Shown: piece after piece, positions 22,704-34,609 of the stretch
Layout: the number at the start of each line of letters is the position of its first letter
How positions within the stretch are numbered: position 1 is the first letter of the stretch
Source of the DNA: Camelus bactrianus
Lineage: Eukaryota; Chordata; Mammalia; Artiodactyla; Camelidae
Assembly (NCBI RefSeq): GCF_048773025.1
Contig: NC_133558.1
Coordinates: 32,728,501-32,792,500 of the forward strand
Reading direction: 5' to 3'
Length of the DNA: 64,000 nucleotides
The notes under the pieces: generated by a model
Told to the model about the DNA's origin: nothing
Databases searched by the model: none
The model's input: only the letters and a program-made list of their open reading frames with translations
Program-made: the position numbers and the translations under genes

Positions 22704-25700
22704 CTGGAATAAAAACAAAGAAATGAGTCACTTCATTATCATTTTCCTCCATGGCTGCAACACAAGTGGTAAATTCAGGGGGACTGAGGAGGAGGGAACT
22801 GAACAAACATGTTGGCATCACTACACTGGGATGGGCATTTCAGATCCTGAGGGACACATAAGGTCTCTGTGTTAAACTCACTGATGAATCCATCCCTCCT
22901 TTTAAAATGTGAGATTTTTGAAACGTTCCTGAAAGGAATGGACCCCCTTTCATCTCTCAGAAAACAGAATCAAATGAATTTAAATGAATCTCTCTAGAAA
23001 TGCATGATCCGAAATGAGAGCCCCTTCCCATGGTTGTTTAAATGTAAACCTAATTTAAGGAAAATGAAGTCAAATGAAAATGTCAGGTCCTCAGTGATCC
23101 TAGTTATGTTCCTAGCGCTCAGTGGCCACTGTGTCCAGAGGCTACTTTACAAGCCAGTGCAAACATTGAACATTTCCGTTCAAGCAAAAAGTTACGCTGG
23201 ACACTGATGCTCCAGACTCTAATGCCAGACTCTAAGAGATCGTTATGAGAAGAGGTGGGTGTAAAAGTGTAAAAACAAAAGGAGATTTCACTATGATTGC
23301 CGGGCATTTCCACTTGGATGTCCTTCCGTGGCCACACACTCAACAAACCTCAAATCAAATTCATTATCCTACCCACGAGCTTGGCATTTCATTGGTCTCC
23401 CTCCCCACCTCTCGACCCGATTCACCGGGTCTCAGAGAAATGGCAGTCCTAACCAAGTAAATAATTTAAACCAGGAACTAGGCATCGACCTGAACTCATT
23501 CCCCTCTGCCTTTCATCAGCATCCAACAAACACAGGTAACTGAGCTGGTAATTCTACTGCCTTCTCTCTCTCGTAACTGTCCATTTCTCTTTATTTGTTT
23601 TGCCCTAATGCAGTAAAGATATCAATTTTTTTTAAAATAATTTTTAAATTTAACATTAAAAACAGTTTGTTTATTTATTATTTAATCATTTTATTTTGGC
23701 AGGGGGCAGGTAATTAAGTTTATTTATTTTTGGAGGAGGCCCTGGGAATTGAACCCAGGACCTTGTGCATGCTAAACCCTCCCCTTCTACATCTATTTGT
23801 TGTTGAACCCATGTTTTTCAACAGTCTCCAAGCTGGCTTCCTGTCCAGTTGTTTCTTCAGACTACTGCCAGGAGCTCTTTATAAAATACAGTTCTGAGTT
23901 CCTCACTCTTCTGTTTAAAATCTTTCCAATTGGCTGCTTATTACTAATAGGATAAATTCCAAACTCTTTAACAAATAGTATTCAGCAGAGGTGTAAGTAT
24001 TATTTCCTTCAGCTGATTTCTGTAAGGCTTTAATATCATCAATATTCTGAATTATGGCGATGCAGTTCACCCAGAGAATGCTACAATTCAGTCAGGTGAA
24101 TGCATTTGAGAGGTAAAAATCTCAGTTAATGGGTCAACTATATTGTTCATAATCATTGTAATAACATATGCCAACTAAAAAAAAGATGCCAACACTTTGT
24201 ACCTCCATTCACAACACTGGAAATTAGATATTATATGACATTAATTTTACTCCTTTTTGCTAAAATATTTTTGAGGCTTCTGTGAGCTAATAACACTATC
24301 AGCAGATTCGACTGACATTTTAAAAGTATGTAAAAGTTATTAGCAAACAAAAGGGCAAGTGGTTATTAAATTAAACGTGATGGTTCTAACTACACTATGG
24401 GGAAATGAAAGGATTTAGTATGATGAACTCATTGACTTATAAAGAATTAAAATACTTGATGTGCTTGTCCAGATTAAACTATTCTGTAGTCTCACACCCT
24501 TATATTTATACATATTTTCTCTTTTTAAAATGCCACCTTTGCTATAATGACATTAACTTTGATGAAAAGAAAAGTAATACTTAATGACAATGAATAATTT
24601 CCACAGAAACTTTTTCATATATGCCAACATGTAATGGGTTCAACACAGTCACAAATATACATTGATGGTAGCTGTTTCCTTAGGTTATATACAGTAACAG
24701 GCTTTTCATTGCAAATGATACATAAATACTGAATGATGTAAAATTGTTGCTTAACTGCACCTCTGTTGAGTAATTTTTTTGTATTTTGCGTGAAAGCGTT
24801 GCTTAAGTTGGTTACATTCAGAATATTTCCTAATTCTTAGTAATGTTGGGTCATTTTTTTTGGTTTGTTTTTTGGTGGGGAGGTAATTAAGTTTATTTTG
24901 TTGATTTATTTGTTTAATGGAGGTACTGGGGATTGAACCTGGGACCTCGAGCATGCTAAGTATGCGCTCTACCGCTGAGTTACACCCTCCCCTGGGTCAT
25001 TTTATTATACAAGCGAGTTAATGATTTCAAACTTACTGCATAGTCCATTGTCACAATGTTTGGGACAGCTGGCACATCGTGTTCCTTGTAGGTAAGGGAC
25101 ATATTGTCTGCCAATAATATTACCACTGAAATTTGAAATACAACATGTCAGACATCTTTCAGTTTGGTTTATGCTCCAAGGGAAGCATCCATCACCACAT
25201 ATGCCTGAATATTTATTCAATGTTTTTAATCATGTCAAATAACTGGAAAAAAAAAAAAACTAACATTCTCAAAGTATACTCAGAAAGCAATGCAAAGTAA
25301 GAGAAGAATTCATGCATACACCCACTTCCTTGACCATAATCTCCCAACCTGAGCCACTGAAATGGCATAAATAGGCTCTAAAGTTTTCAGAGTATATTTC
25401 AGCATACTTTTAATCTCCCAGTGAACGTGGTCAAACTGGTAAGGCCATGAACCCCAGTGCACTGGCTAGCGGTGAATATATTCCATAGAGAGACAAGAGA
25501 CGCTCCTGGGGAAAGACGGCTGCAGTACGATGTGGAAATAGTAATGCTAAGTGCAATTTTATGTTTGAAAAGGAAAATATGATAATTTCTATACTACGAA
25601 CCAGAGAAAGTAAAGCTCTGGGATAATTTTTTGGCTTCCAGGTTAGAGATGGTGATTGCCAAGTAATTTTTGGTGTGTTTTTAAGAGGTCGATGGGCTTT

Positions 25701-28700
25701 TGAATATCTAGAAGTTTTTTTGTATGTGTGTGAGATTTTTTGGGTTTACCAAAAATGGGAATGTTAGGGGGGAAAAAAGATCATTAACACTGATTTCCAG
25801 GGTATATTGATCTTACAGTGACTGGCTGGCACCTCTTTGATGATGGTTATCCTATTGGTCATTACTCTCTGAAAATACAAGGCAAAATCTCACTCACACC
25901 ACGCAACGTATCTGAATCTCGGTCTCTGTGTGGATTGTAGCTGTGTGTGTGGTGGCGCTCGGAAAATGATCCAACAGGCACAACAGTTCCTGAAGTTCTC
26001 CCCCCACCCCCGCCTCCTCCTCACATTGTTCACTCCGGTTCTCACGGCAGGTGCCTGGTTCCAGAGGCCTCTCCTCTCACAGCCAGGCAGTGAGTTTGGA
26101 TATGTTCTTCCAGGACCATTCCGTTTTCCCCACTAAACCCCAGTAGGTGCTTATGGGAAATGACTCTGAACGTCCTTCTTCTCAAAATGGAAGCCTACCT
26201 CACCTGGACTATTTACAGCCTCAAAATAAATCATATAGGAAGCTTGGTTTATGGGAGGGGGGGAACCTCTCACTCCAGTGGTAGGGACTTCCAAACATGA
26301 AAAATGAATTAAAGCTAACAGATATGTTGTGACTATTACTTTAGTATCTCCATAGGAATTTCTGTGAATCATTCAAACATATTGCTTGAGGGAGGGATAT
26401 ATTTTCTGCTATACATCAAAATCTCAATGGATGATTCCTTCAGAGTGTTTTGGTGTTAAGTTCTAAGAAGCAAAGACTTGAGATACTTAATTTTCTCGAC
26501 AACCAGAAAAATATCAAGAGTCTCTTGAAACACCTTTGACATCCAAAATTTTATCAAGTCTTACTGGCGTAATGTAGGCATTTGGGGTTAAGCAGGTGTA
26601 GAACCATTTGAATATAAAGAGCTGGAATTATTAAAATGTCATTCCCCATTTGCCACCTCTCCTTGACGCATGACCTAGCCATCAAGCTTTCGCTTTCTAG
26701 TGTGTGAATTTATTGAGAACTGACAACACCCAACCGAGAGAAGCGCGCATGACATATACCCATGGAGCAACCCTGAGCTTCAGAAAAGGCAAATGAGCGG
26801 GAAGACAAAGCGTTTCAGACATGAGGAAAGAGAGCTTCAGAATATTGTATTTAGAACAGAGAAGTTGGTCTTCTTTCTAAGAAACTGATTGTGTCTCAAA
26901 TTTAAAAAATTTTTCTTAAGTTTTATCCCTCCTCCCCTCTACTGAAATAGGCATTTTTTAAAAGTCTGGTTGGTCTATTATAGAAAAATTTTTAAATATT
27001 AAATTGCTGATGGCATTATTGACAGCAAACTTGAAGGAGATACTTACGCAGGACAATACTGGCAAACGTAGAAGTATTTCAGAATACGTTGATTGGGGCA
27101 GTAGGCTATTCCACATCCAACACGGAAAGATGAGTACCAAACAACCTACAAACCCATAAGTGGAGGTATGAGAGTGCATTAGAGAAGAAGAAAATATATT
27201 TTTAAAAAGCCAAATAGTAGGAAATACAAAGCTGAAAAGAATGTTACTGATATATTTTGTTTCCACATACCTTATGGATATATTTAGCTACATTATTGAA
27301 TCAAAGTAAAATACCTTTTAAAATGCTGCATTTCCATGTACATTCACTGTTGTATCCACTTAGACTGTTAGAAAAATACAAAGTGTATTTCCCTACCAAA
27401 AGCCTACAGACTTTTGACAAATGATATTTCACAGCTGGAATAGCCACAAAATGCCAAGACTTCTCTTTACCCATTTGAGACCTCCCCCTCAGTTCAACAT
27501 TGGCATCCAACAGAATTTGGAGAGGATTTCTTTTTTAGGGCATTTATGCCAGCAGGGTTCCCCTTACCTGGGTAAGATGTCCAACTACTGCTTTGGGACG
27601 CTTTGGCCCTACACCATAGGTAAAATCATTGATCTCATCATACCAGCTTTGGATTGCATTTGACCAGGAAGTGGGGCTACTTGACATAAAGAGATTCTCA
27701 CCACATTGCCTCGTACCTAAGAAGAAAAAGATCATGCATGGGGAAAGAAGAAAAACAAATAAATAAATAAAGCAAAGTCCCTGGTCTTTAGACACAGTGC
27801 TCATAGTTTTGAACTGGATCAATACAGGAGAGTTTCTCATCATTTGTAAGCAGATGTACCTAGTACCTTGAGGCTGGCCTCAGCGTGCACAATTCTGAGT
27901 AGATGAAGCCTTCTTTCTTAACTATCTGCTCTCTCTAGATTCATTCATTTATGCTTTTCTTATTTATTTGTTTGTTTGTTTTTGTTTTTTGGGGGAGGTA
28001 ATTTGATTTTTATTTAGTTATTTATTTTTAATGGAGGTACTGGGGATTGAACCCAGGACCTCATGCATGCTAAGCATATGCTTTACCACTGAGCTCTATC
28101 CTCCCCCTTCACTTTTCATTTCTCTTGAGTGTATGCCTCAGTAGCTCTCGCTTTATATTGTAAGCTTGCTAAAGGCCCAGCTCATCATCATTTCTCTCTT
28201 ACTCTTGCCCACATTCACCAGAGATTTTTTAATATATGAAATAAATGTTTGAGATTGTTATTTGGTGTGGACATTGAAGAAAAAAATCTATACTCAGCCT
28301 TTAATTAAGAGCTGCAGGCATGAAGCAGGTGACACCACTGGGGAGAGTATTTTCAAAGACTGTGGGTCTTCCCTTAGTGAACAAAGACAAAAACCAAACA
28401 AACAAGAACATCACAGGCCAGATTCTCAAAGAATAAGGAAAGAGGTGCCTTGCAGCACAGAAAAATTTTGATATATTTTTCAAGCCTAGCGTTTCTATTT
28501 GGATGGCTTAAAATGTAACATCTATATGCTACTTAAAGGGAGTATAAACTACTCTTGGATAACTCCTTTAAGAGGGAAAGAAAGAAGCTAAAATTTTAAC
28601 AGTAGACTGAGATCTTCAAGACCATTTGTATCAATCTTCTACTGAATACAGACATCCCTCTTTATAACTTCATTAAATTATAAAAACTATGAATATATAT

Positions 28701-31700
28701 ATAAATGTATATGTATAAATACGAATAACAATGCAGTCCTACTTTAAAACAGGTAAATTATTTACTATTTTCAAATTAGACTTGCCCACCCCTGTCATTT
28801 TTAATAATTTAAGTAAATATTTTATCTAAATTTAATATATATGATATTGTATCTCACTGTGTTTATGTTCTTGATGTAAAGGTCATTTTTGAGTCTGATG
28901 GAGTATTACATGTATTGTAGTCACCCAGAATAGACAAAAGACCTGACTGTTATCAAAAATTAAAAAGAAAATAATAGGAATGGATGCTAATGTTAAATAT
29001 TTTTGAGTAAAATTCAGAAACGACTTGATAAAATTCAACGTATTTTATAAATACAGAAACAAATACGTTTTAAGACACAATCATTTTCCCCCTGACAGTC
29101 AGTTTAACTCATGGTTACCATGGGGGAAGGGAGTGGGAAGGGATAAATTGGGAATTCGAGATCAGCAGATACTAACTACTATATATGAAACAGATAGACA
29201 ATACGTTTCTACTGTGTAACACAGGGAACTATACTCAACTTCTTGTAGTACCTTATAATGAAAAAGGATATGAAAAGGAATCTATATATGTATGTGTATG
29301 ACTGAAACATGATGCTGTACACCAGAAATTGACACAGCATTGTAAACTGACTATACTTTGATAGTAAAAAAAGACAAAAAAAAAATACAGAAAGGGATGG
29401 CACATGACTGCCTTGCTTAGGAGATGGTTAAGAGGCACAAATAAGATTCTGTGTGAGACAGTTTCTGTAAATTAAGTACAAGGTGGTGCTTCCCAGTTCT
29501 GTCATCCACGGAGATACTTTAACTTGAAAAGGCGGCATTAGAAGCAACGTTTATTCACAAAGATTTCTTAATGCACATCAGAAATGGTCCATATTTTCTT
29601 ACTTGTTCATTTACTCAACAAATACATGTTAAATCACATACCGATTGTTCTGTCCTTGGCCTTACTGTGTTTGTACAGGCACTGATTTGCCCAGTTTTGG
29701 GCGTTTGCTGCTGCCTTGCTGTCCCATTGCTAAAACAAGAAGAGAAAAAAAAAAAAAGATATGTGCTCAAACTACAAAGGGGCATAAGCTTTATAACGAG
29801 ACTGGTAGATTGATTTACGTCATTATAAAATTCCTGTACATGCATCTTCTGATTATCGCGATGATCAAAGATAGCTTTCTTGGTGTGCCGTTTCTGCTCC
29901 ACAGAGAAATATGCATAGTATGTCTGTCCTAATTGAAAAATCTAAGATAGTTAATGGTCTATTTATGATGGCATAGCAACCACACCTAAAGATTTTTAGT
30001 AATAGTCTTACTCTGAATATTGATCAACAAGTGGAGGTACTGAGATTAGTTTTCCTATAATATGGAGCTGACATACTTCACTCCCAGTTGCTTTTTTTTT
30101 TCTCCCCAGTGAATACATTTGGGAGACATGTGGCTAAAAAGTGGGCTCTTATTGACCCTAAATGGCCTGGCACTGATCCTGAAGGGGAAAGGCCTTCTTG
30201 ATCCTAGGTTAGGAGACAGAGTGAGCAGAAAGACATAATGGCCTCTCCCTGATGTCCAGAGATTTCATTGTAATTCTGCCTTCACAACTTACAGAGCCCT
30301 GTGAACTGGACAAGTTACTGAACGATTATAAAACAAATCTAAGAATTTCTGCCCCGTCCTAGGGAGCCCAGGAAGCTTAAGCTTGGGACCCCTCACTTGC
30401 ACAAGCCCTTCTGGGGTTATGACAGAGGACCCCTCAGAGGATGTTTGGCCATTTTGGGGTGGGGGTGGGGGTGACATTTGCAGTGGTAAGATATTTTTGT
30501 CCTCTCTTCCTTAAAGTCAACAAAATTTAGATTTCCCCTGCTAGTAACATATCTCCTAGGAAAGGTCTAGGTCCCAAAGTGGCGCCCAGTGGGAAGGGAT
30601 GTTAATGATGAGGGTGGTGATAATATTGGAGGTATGACTGCACTGAGGGACTGGGAAGAAGAGCTGCACGCAGCCCAGAGAACTTATTGGAAAGTTGTTT
30701 TGGATCCAAATCAACAGGAAAGGCCAGTGAAAGTATCTAAAAGTCAATTTGTTAGGGTCAGAGGGCACACTAACCTCAGGGCCAGGGTCTTATCCCAGGG
30801 TTTATAGAGAGGCTCTGAGGGCTCCACGGGCACCCCAAATTCTATACAGAATATATATATATATGTATATGTGTGTATATATATGTATATGCATATATGT
30901 ATATACGTGTATATATGTATATATGTGCACTTAGAATATACATGTATATGTGTGTATATATATATGCATTTAGAATATATATGCATATAGATTGCATTTT
31001 TTTTTCTTCTAGGAGGAGAAATTCCCCTTAACAAATATGGTAAACTCTGAAATGGGCATGATAAAGAATAGATTCTGATAGATCATACTTCTCTAGCAAA
31101 TAGAACATTGAACAGAAGGAGGAAATACAATTTATAAGCTAACATAGAATGTGGAATTTTTTAAAAAAGGATTTCTTCCCTGTCCATAACACAGCTCAAA
31201 TGAAACAACCAAACAGAGACAGAACTTCCTAAACCCCAAAGTTAAGAAATGTCATTTCCCAGGTGACAGCCCTTATCGCAGCGGGCTCAAGCCACTTTCC
31301 TGGTGTTACTGCTTCTTACCATTTTGAGCATGTTACTGGCAGGTGGAGAGACCGTCCTCCTTAGGTCATTGTGTTTGTCTACAATCTTGATTTGGACTTC
31401 CTTGTGGGCGGTTGACAACGTGCCAAAAGCTGGATCCTATGGGAAAGTCAAATTAGAATTATTTTTTCAAAGATTTGAGACGTGCATATAAGAATGAGTA
31501 AGTTCATTCAAGAGAACAAAGATTACTTTGAAAAGCATTCAGTTCAAGCTGATGTTATTTGTTAAGCATTGCCAGAGAATCTGAGCCCAAACTATGACTT
31601 TCGAATGAGAAAGAGATGGTGTTACACTTTGAGAGTGGGGATGTAATTCATGGCACGATGATTAAAAACACCCCTAGGGCCACAAGTACCAATTTCTAGT

Positions 31701-32784
31701 ATCAAGAGACATCTGCATGTGATTTTTCTAGACATATGAGTGGAAACATAATGACAGTTACAAGATAGGAACCACCAAGTCAGGCTCATTCATATTGAAC
31801 CGGGCTGCAGAAAGAGATGCTAACAACACAGGCAGGTGACTCCTTTTAGACTTTAAGGGGAACTTTGTTCTGACGTGGTGTCTGTTTAGAGCAAGAATGT
31901 AGATGCCTAGTCCAAGTGCATCCAATGCTCCAGTAAGTGATTCCACCTATTACAGAGCAGATTTTTGGGGTCACTCAAAAGACAGTTTTACAACATTAAA
32001 CAAATCTCTGAGGCAATTTGGAGGGAGCAAAGCCTTCCAGTTAATGAACTCTTGCTGACTTTGTCCTTTCCAGGAACAGAAATGTGACTGATGCTTTTGG
32101 TGTATCTTTGTGTGTGTGTGTATGTGTGTGTGTGTGTATGTGTGTGTGTGTGTCGGGGGTGACGAGTCCTAAACCTGGAGGTGGAGTAGGGTGTGTGAAT
32201 AATTCCCACCAGGTTTAAGCAATTTGATGACCTAAATTTACAGAAGAGTCTGATGTTATATGAACTTGAGTCAAGTTTTGAAGTGTAAGTCTAAACAGGG
32301 TCCCTTATTGATTCTTCCCCTGACAATCTGGGATAATTTATTCTTTCCTTCTTCAATACTGAGTCCCTCAAAGATCTGAAAAGGCTGGGAACATAGGTCT
32401 GACCACATTTTATTGCCACTGGCTCATTCTGCGTCCATGTTCCTGGGATTATTAAAGTGAAGCAGCATATTGGAAATAATTAGAATATTTTATCTTCCAT
32501 ATACTAATTGTAAGATTATGAGAAAAATCCAAATAGTTAATATCTTAAGAAAATACTGTCTTTTAAAAAAATTGAAACAATAAGTGTAATTATTCTCACA
32601 CAGTAACAATCAAATGAGGAAGTTTTGCTAATTTGAGATTATATAAGTGTATTGTTAATTTTCTGGGTGGAATCACACTGAAATGGATTAAATGAAAGTA
32701 AATTGGCGGGGAAGGCATAGCCCAAATGGTAGAGCACATGCTTAGCATGCTGCAGGCCCTGGGTTCAAGCCCCAGGACCTCCTC

Positions 32785-32846
<62 letters not shown>

Positions 32847-33501
32847 CAAATTACCTCCCTCCCCCACCCCCCACAAAACACTTGGGGAAAAAAACCAGAA
32901 AAAAATGCTCCTTAAAAAAAAAAGTAAATCAGAAAAGATCTTGGGGCAGGAGAAGTTTCATTAGCTTTTAAACCCATAGACCAGTGCTGTCAATAGAAAT
33001 ATAACTAAGGCATTACACATAATTTTAATTTTTTGGTGGCCACTTAAGAAAATGAATATTAAATCAATATATATAATATAATCTTTAATATAATCAAAAT
33101 GTTGTTTTTATCATGCAATCAATATTAAAATTATTGAGATTTTTTAACCTCCTTTTTTTTACCCAAATCTTTTAGGTATGCTTTGCATTGTATTTATGAA
33201 GATCTCAACTCAGACTGTCCATATATCCAGTGTTCAATATCCCCATGTGGCTAGAAGCTACCATATTGGTTGTCACAGCCTTTGACTTAATTAAGTACTT
33301 TGAGCAACTAGGGAGTACTTTGTGATGTACCAGGCACTTCAGCATTCTTTGCTTTCAAAAATTGACTCCGTAGCTAGTGATCCCTTAAAGCTGCTTGAAT
33401 TGTTCTGAAGAGATTTTTAACTTTGATCATACCTGTCCATTTGCAAGAAAGAACGGAAGCCACACAGCCACCAGGAACAGCCACAGTGTGAAGGATGCCA
33501 T
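22576..33501 (-). CDS. CRISP3: CRISP3-like cysteine-rich secretory protein, complete
   Basis: Seven coding exons on the minus strand (33433-33501, 31320-31436, 29642-29729, 27568-27716, 27048-27145, 25037-25125, 22576-22703; 738 bp) encode 245 residues plus stop, the usual CRISP length. Residues 1-20 are a signal peptide. The CAP domain spans about 35-175 with tetrad His45, Glu98, Glu119, His138 and motif [10 protein letters not shown]. The hinge and ICR domain (176-245) hold ten cysteines, sixteen in all, ending [12 protein letters not shown]. Known: CRISP3 is secreted by salivary gland, prostate and seminal tract and by neutrophil granules, and binds beta-microseminoprotein and A1BG in human. 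Several segments ([36 protein letters not shown]) resemble horse seminal-plasma CRISP3 as I recall it. The CAP motif reads GHLTQ rather than GHYTQ. Frame and splice sites are intact. Confidence 0.92.
23697..23786 (-). mobile_element. Camelid tRNA-derived SINE (Vic-1 type), minus
   Basis: Reverse complement of the SINE: 'ctgggaattgaacccaggac', 'cttgtgcatgctaaaccctc'. In CRISP3's last intron, sense to the gene. Confidence 0.88.
23800..23975 (+). mobile_element. L2 LINE relic
   Basis: 'ctgtttaaaatctttccaat' and 'aggataaattccaaactctt' match the common L2 3' region. Confidence 0.6.
23976..24846. other. CRISP3: CRISP3 last intron, remainder
   Basis: AT-rich intron, no recognised repeat or gene. 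Confidence 0.5.
24858..24992 (-). mobile_element. Camelid tRNA-derived SINE (Vic-1 type), minus
   Basis: 'ggaggtactggggattgaac', 'gctctaccgctgagttacac'. An 11-bp target-site duplication 'tgggtcatttt' lies at 24847-24857 and 24993-25003. It lies 34 bp from the end of the hinge exon, close to its donor site. Confidence 0.93.
25037..25125 (-). CDS. CRISP3: CRISP3 coding exon 6: hinge
   Basis: 89 bp encoding [17 protein letters not shown] and [12 protein letters not shown]. Acceptor TTTCAG, donor GTAAGT. Confidence 0.95.
25126..27047. other. CRISP3: CRISP3 intron between hinge and CAP-end exons
   Basis: No repeat insertion recognised. Aligns by eye to CRISP2 63-1340 and 2560-3280, and so marks the uninterrupted form of the intron into which L1 and SINE were inserted in CRISP2. 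Confidence 0.65.
27048..27145 (-). CDS. CRISP3: CRISP3 coding exon 5: end of CAP domain
   Basis: 98 bp encoding [19 protein letters not shown] and FYVCQYCP. Acceptor TTGTAG, donor GTAAGT. Confidence 0.95.
27568..27716 (-). CDS. CRISP3: CRISP3 coding exon 4: CAP core
   Basis: 149 bp encoding [17 protein letters not shown] through KAVVGHLTQ; supplies Glu98, Glu119 and His138. Acceptor CTTAG, donor GTAAGG. One codon longer than in CRISP2, next to the first cysteine. Confidence 0.95.
27958..28107 (-). mobile_element. Camelid tRNA-derived SINE (Vic-1 type), minus
   Basis: Starts with a (TTTG)/(TTTA) run, then 'ggaggtactggggattgaac' and 'ttaccactgagctctatcct'. In CRISP3 intron 3; not present in CRISP2 at the equivalent place (about 4190-4230). 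Confidence 0.92.
28108..29099. other. CRISP3: CRISP3 intron 3, middle
   Basis: Aligns by eye with CRISP2 4240-4510 and 6230-6850, flanking the CRISP2-specific block 4515-6175. No gene. Confidence 0.6.
29100..29382 (+). mobile_element. LINE-1 3' end (plus)
   Basis: 'ggataaattgggaattcgag', 'gatgctgtacaccagaaatt', 'tgacacagcattgtaaactg'. An 11-bp direct repeat 'aaatacagaaa' at 29049-29059 and 29383-29393 may be its target-site duplication, although the left copy is about 40 bp from clear L1 sequence. Confidence 0.85.
29642..29729 (-). CDS. CRISP3: CRISP3 coding exon 3: CAP domain
   Basis: 88 bp encoding [17 protein letters not shown] to KDRTI plus one base. Acceptor TTTTAG, donor GTATGT. Confidence 0.95.
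29730..31319. other. CRISP3: CRISP3 intron 2
   Basis: Contains an MIR-like relic at about 30250-30335 shared with CRISP2 and a TA/TG microsatellite at about 30848-30990. The rest is unrecognised. No gene. Confidence 0.5.
30848..30990. repeat. (TA)n/(TATG)n microsatellite
   Basis: Alternating TATATG units with a near-duplicated 'gcatttagaatatatatg' end. It corresponds roughly in intron to the TA repeat at 7541-7640 of CRISP2. Confidence 0.85.
31320..31436 (-). CDS. CRISP3: CRISP3 coding exon 2: start of CAP domain
   Basis: 117 bp encoding [15 protein letters not shown] through DKHNDLRR to NMLKM; contains His45. Acceptor CATAG, donor GTAAGA. Confidence 0.95.
31437..32694. other. CRISP3: CRISP3 intron 1, left part
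   Basis: Clear homology to CRISP2 8400-9420 and 10480-10750. The about 1 kb between those blocks in CRISP2 is absent here. (TG)n at 32106-32153. Confidence 0.6.
32106..32153. repeat. (TG)n microsatellite
   Basis: Interrupted TG run followed by 'gggggtgacgagtcctaaac', also seen after the CRISP2 TG run ('ggtgatgggtcctaaaccct'). Confidence 0.9.
32704..32920 (+). mobile_element. Camelid tRNA-derived SINE (Vic-1 type) with long (AAAT)n
   Basis: 'ggaaggcatagcccaaatgg', 'catgcttagcatgctgcagg', then an (AAAT)n run at about 32788-32843, and 'caaattacctccctccccca'. Target-site duplication aaagtaaat at 32695-32703 and 32921-32929. CRISP2 has the empty site near 10747-10763. Confidence 0.93.
32982..33279 (+). 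mobile_element. hAT-type non-autonomous DNA transposon, uninterrupted copy
   Basis: Ends 'cagtgctgtcaatagaaata' and 'ctaccatattggttgtcaca' are imperfect terminal inverted repeats. Orthologous in position and sequence to the split element 10814-11565 of CRISP2. Confidence 0.72.
33433..33501 (-). CDS. CRISP3: CRISP3 coding exon 1: signal peptide
   Basis: 23 codons, [18 protein letters not shown] to ANGQ. Acceptor CTCAG with two UTR bases before the ATG; donor GTATGA. Same length as the CRISP2 exon. Confidence 0.94.
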
Positions 33502-33505
33502 TGCT

Positions 33506-34609
33506 GAGAAAAAAACAAAGGGAACATGGACCTGCATTGGAATGTTTAGTGCATGAAGTTCTGGGGAACACAGAGAAAAAACACAATAAAACGATGTGAG
33601 GATCTCAGTTACACCAAATCCATGAGTAATATAGCAAGAGAGACCTGGTCCTAAGGTGCCAGTAGAATGACGATGGATTCAGCCCCACACATGAGCCTCC
33701 AATGGGGACAATGAAGAACAATCAGAAGCACTTGACTGAAGGTCTTGAAGCTCACCTGTAGATGCTGGAGATATCCTACTCAGCTCCACCCTAGACCTGC
33801 AATTTGTTGTTAAAGCTACACCCCGGGTTCTAGGAATGGCTTCTTCACGTTGCCCATTCAGGAGGAGTGGTAGCTCCCAAATGTGACTGACTAGGGTAGA
33901 GCTGCATTTGTCCTAGCTGGTTTCCTTAGACCCTGCTTAATCCTTTATAAATATCCCGCTATTAACATCTCCTCAAATTACCAGTTAGCATGAGCCATTT
34001 CTTTCCATCCAGAGCTCTGGCTCATGTACTTGTGTTCCTAGAACCGTAGGAAGTAAGTGCTTTTCTTTAATACCTTCAACCACTCTCCTCAACGCCGCCC
34101 ATGCAGCCAGTGTCCCCATTCATTCCCACTCAGACCTTTCTCATTATTACGATACATCAGATTCCAAAAAAGGCAACACTCTCCTTCTGGATCTAAAAAT
34201 AGAATGTATGTGTCTCACATTTAAGGGTATTACCAACCCAGTCTGTATTAATATCCTCAATATGTTCACATCCTTTGCCCCACTAATTCAATTTGTCGTA
34301 ATTCCAAGGAAATAATAATGTATACTGGAAAGGCTTCAGGCATAAATTTTTCATCATATTAATATTTATAATGGTAAAACATTGTAATGAATTACACGCT
34401 CAATACTAGGGAGATAAAATGTCTAAATAAATTCAAGTATATCCTCTTGTTAGAAAATGTTAGACATAAAAATTATATTTTTGATGGTTTGGAAACAAGG
34501 AAAATGTTTATGCTTCAAAAGTTAAGTTAAAAATAAAAGCAGAACATCAAAAGTTAAATTAAAAAAAAAAAAAGCAGAACATCAAATAGTACATGGGAGA
34601 TCCTTAGCC
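33506..34609. other. CRISP3: CRISP3 first intron, near coding exon 1
   Basis: 33510-33790 aligns with CRISP2 11800-12050. The rest is unrecognised. No gene. Confidence 0.5.

Noticed and set aside
22426-22875. 149-codon plus-strand open frame
   Set aside because: Antisense shadow of the CRISP3 last exon.
30848-32153. Short regular repeats as a possible array
   Set aside because: Simple microsatellites without spacers; CRISPR arrays are not expected in a mammal.
2328-32920. tRNA-like heads with A and B boxes at seven places
   Set aside because: All carry the SINE tail and most have target duplications; none can fold to a complete tRNA with a normal anticodon arm by eye.
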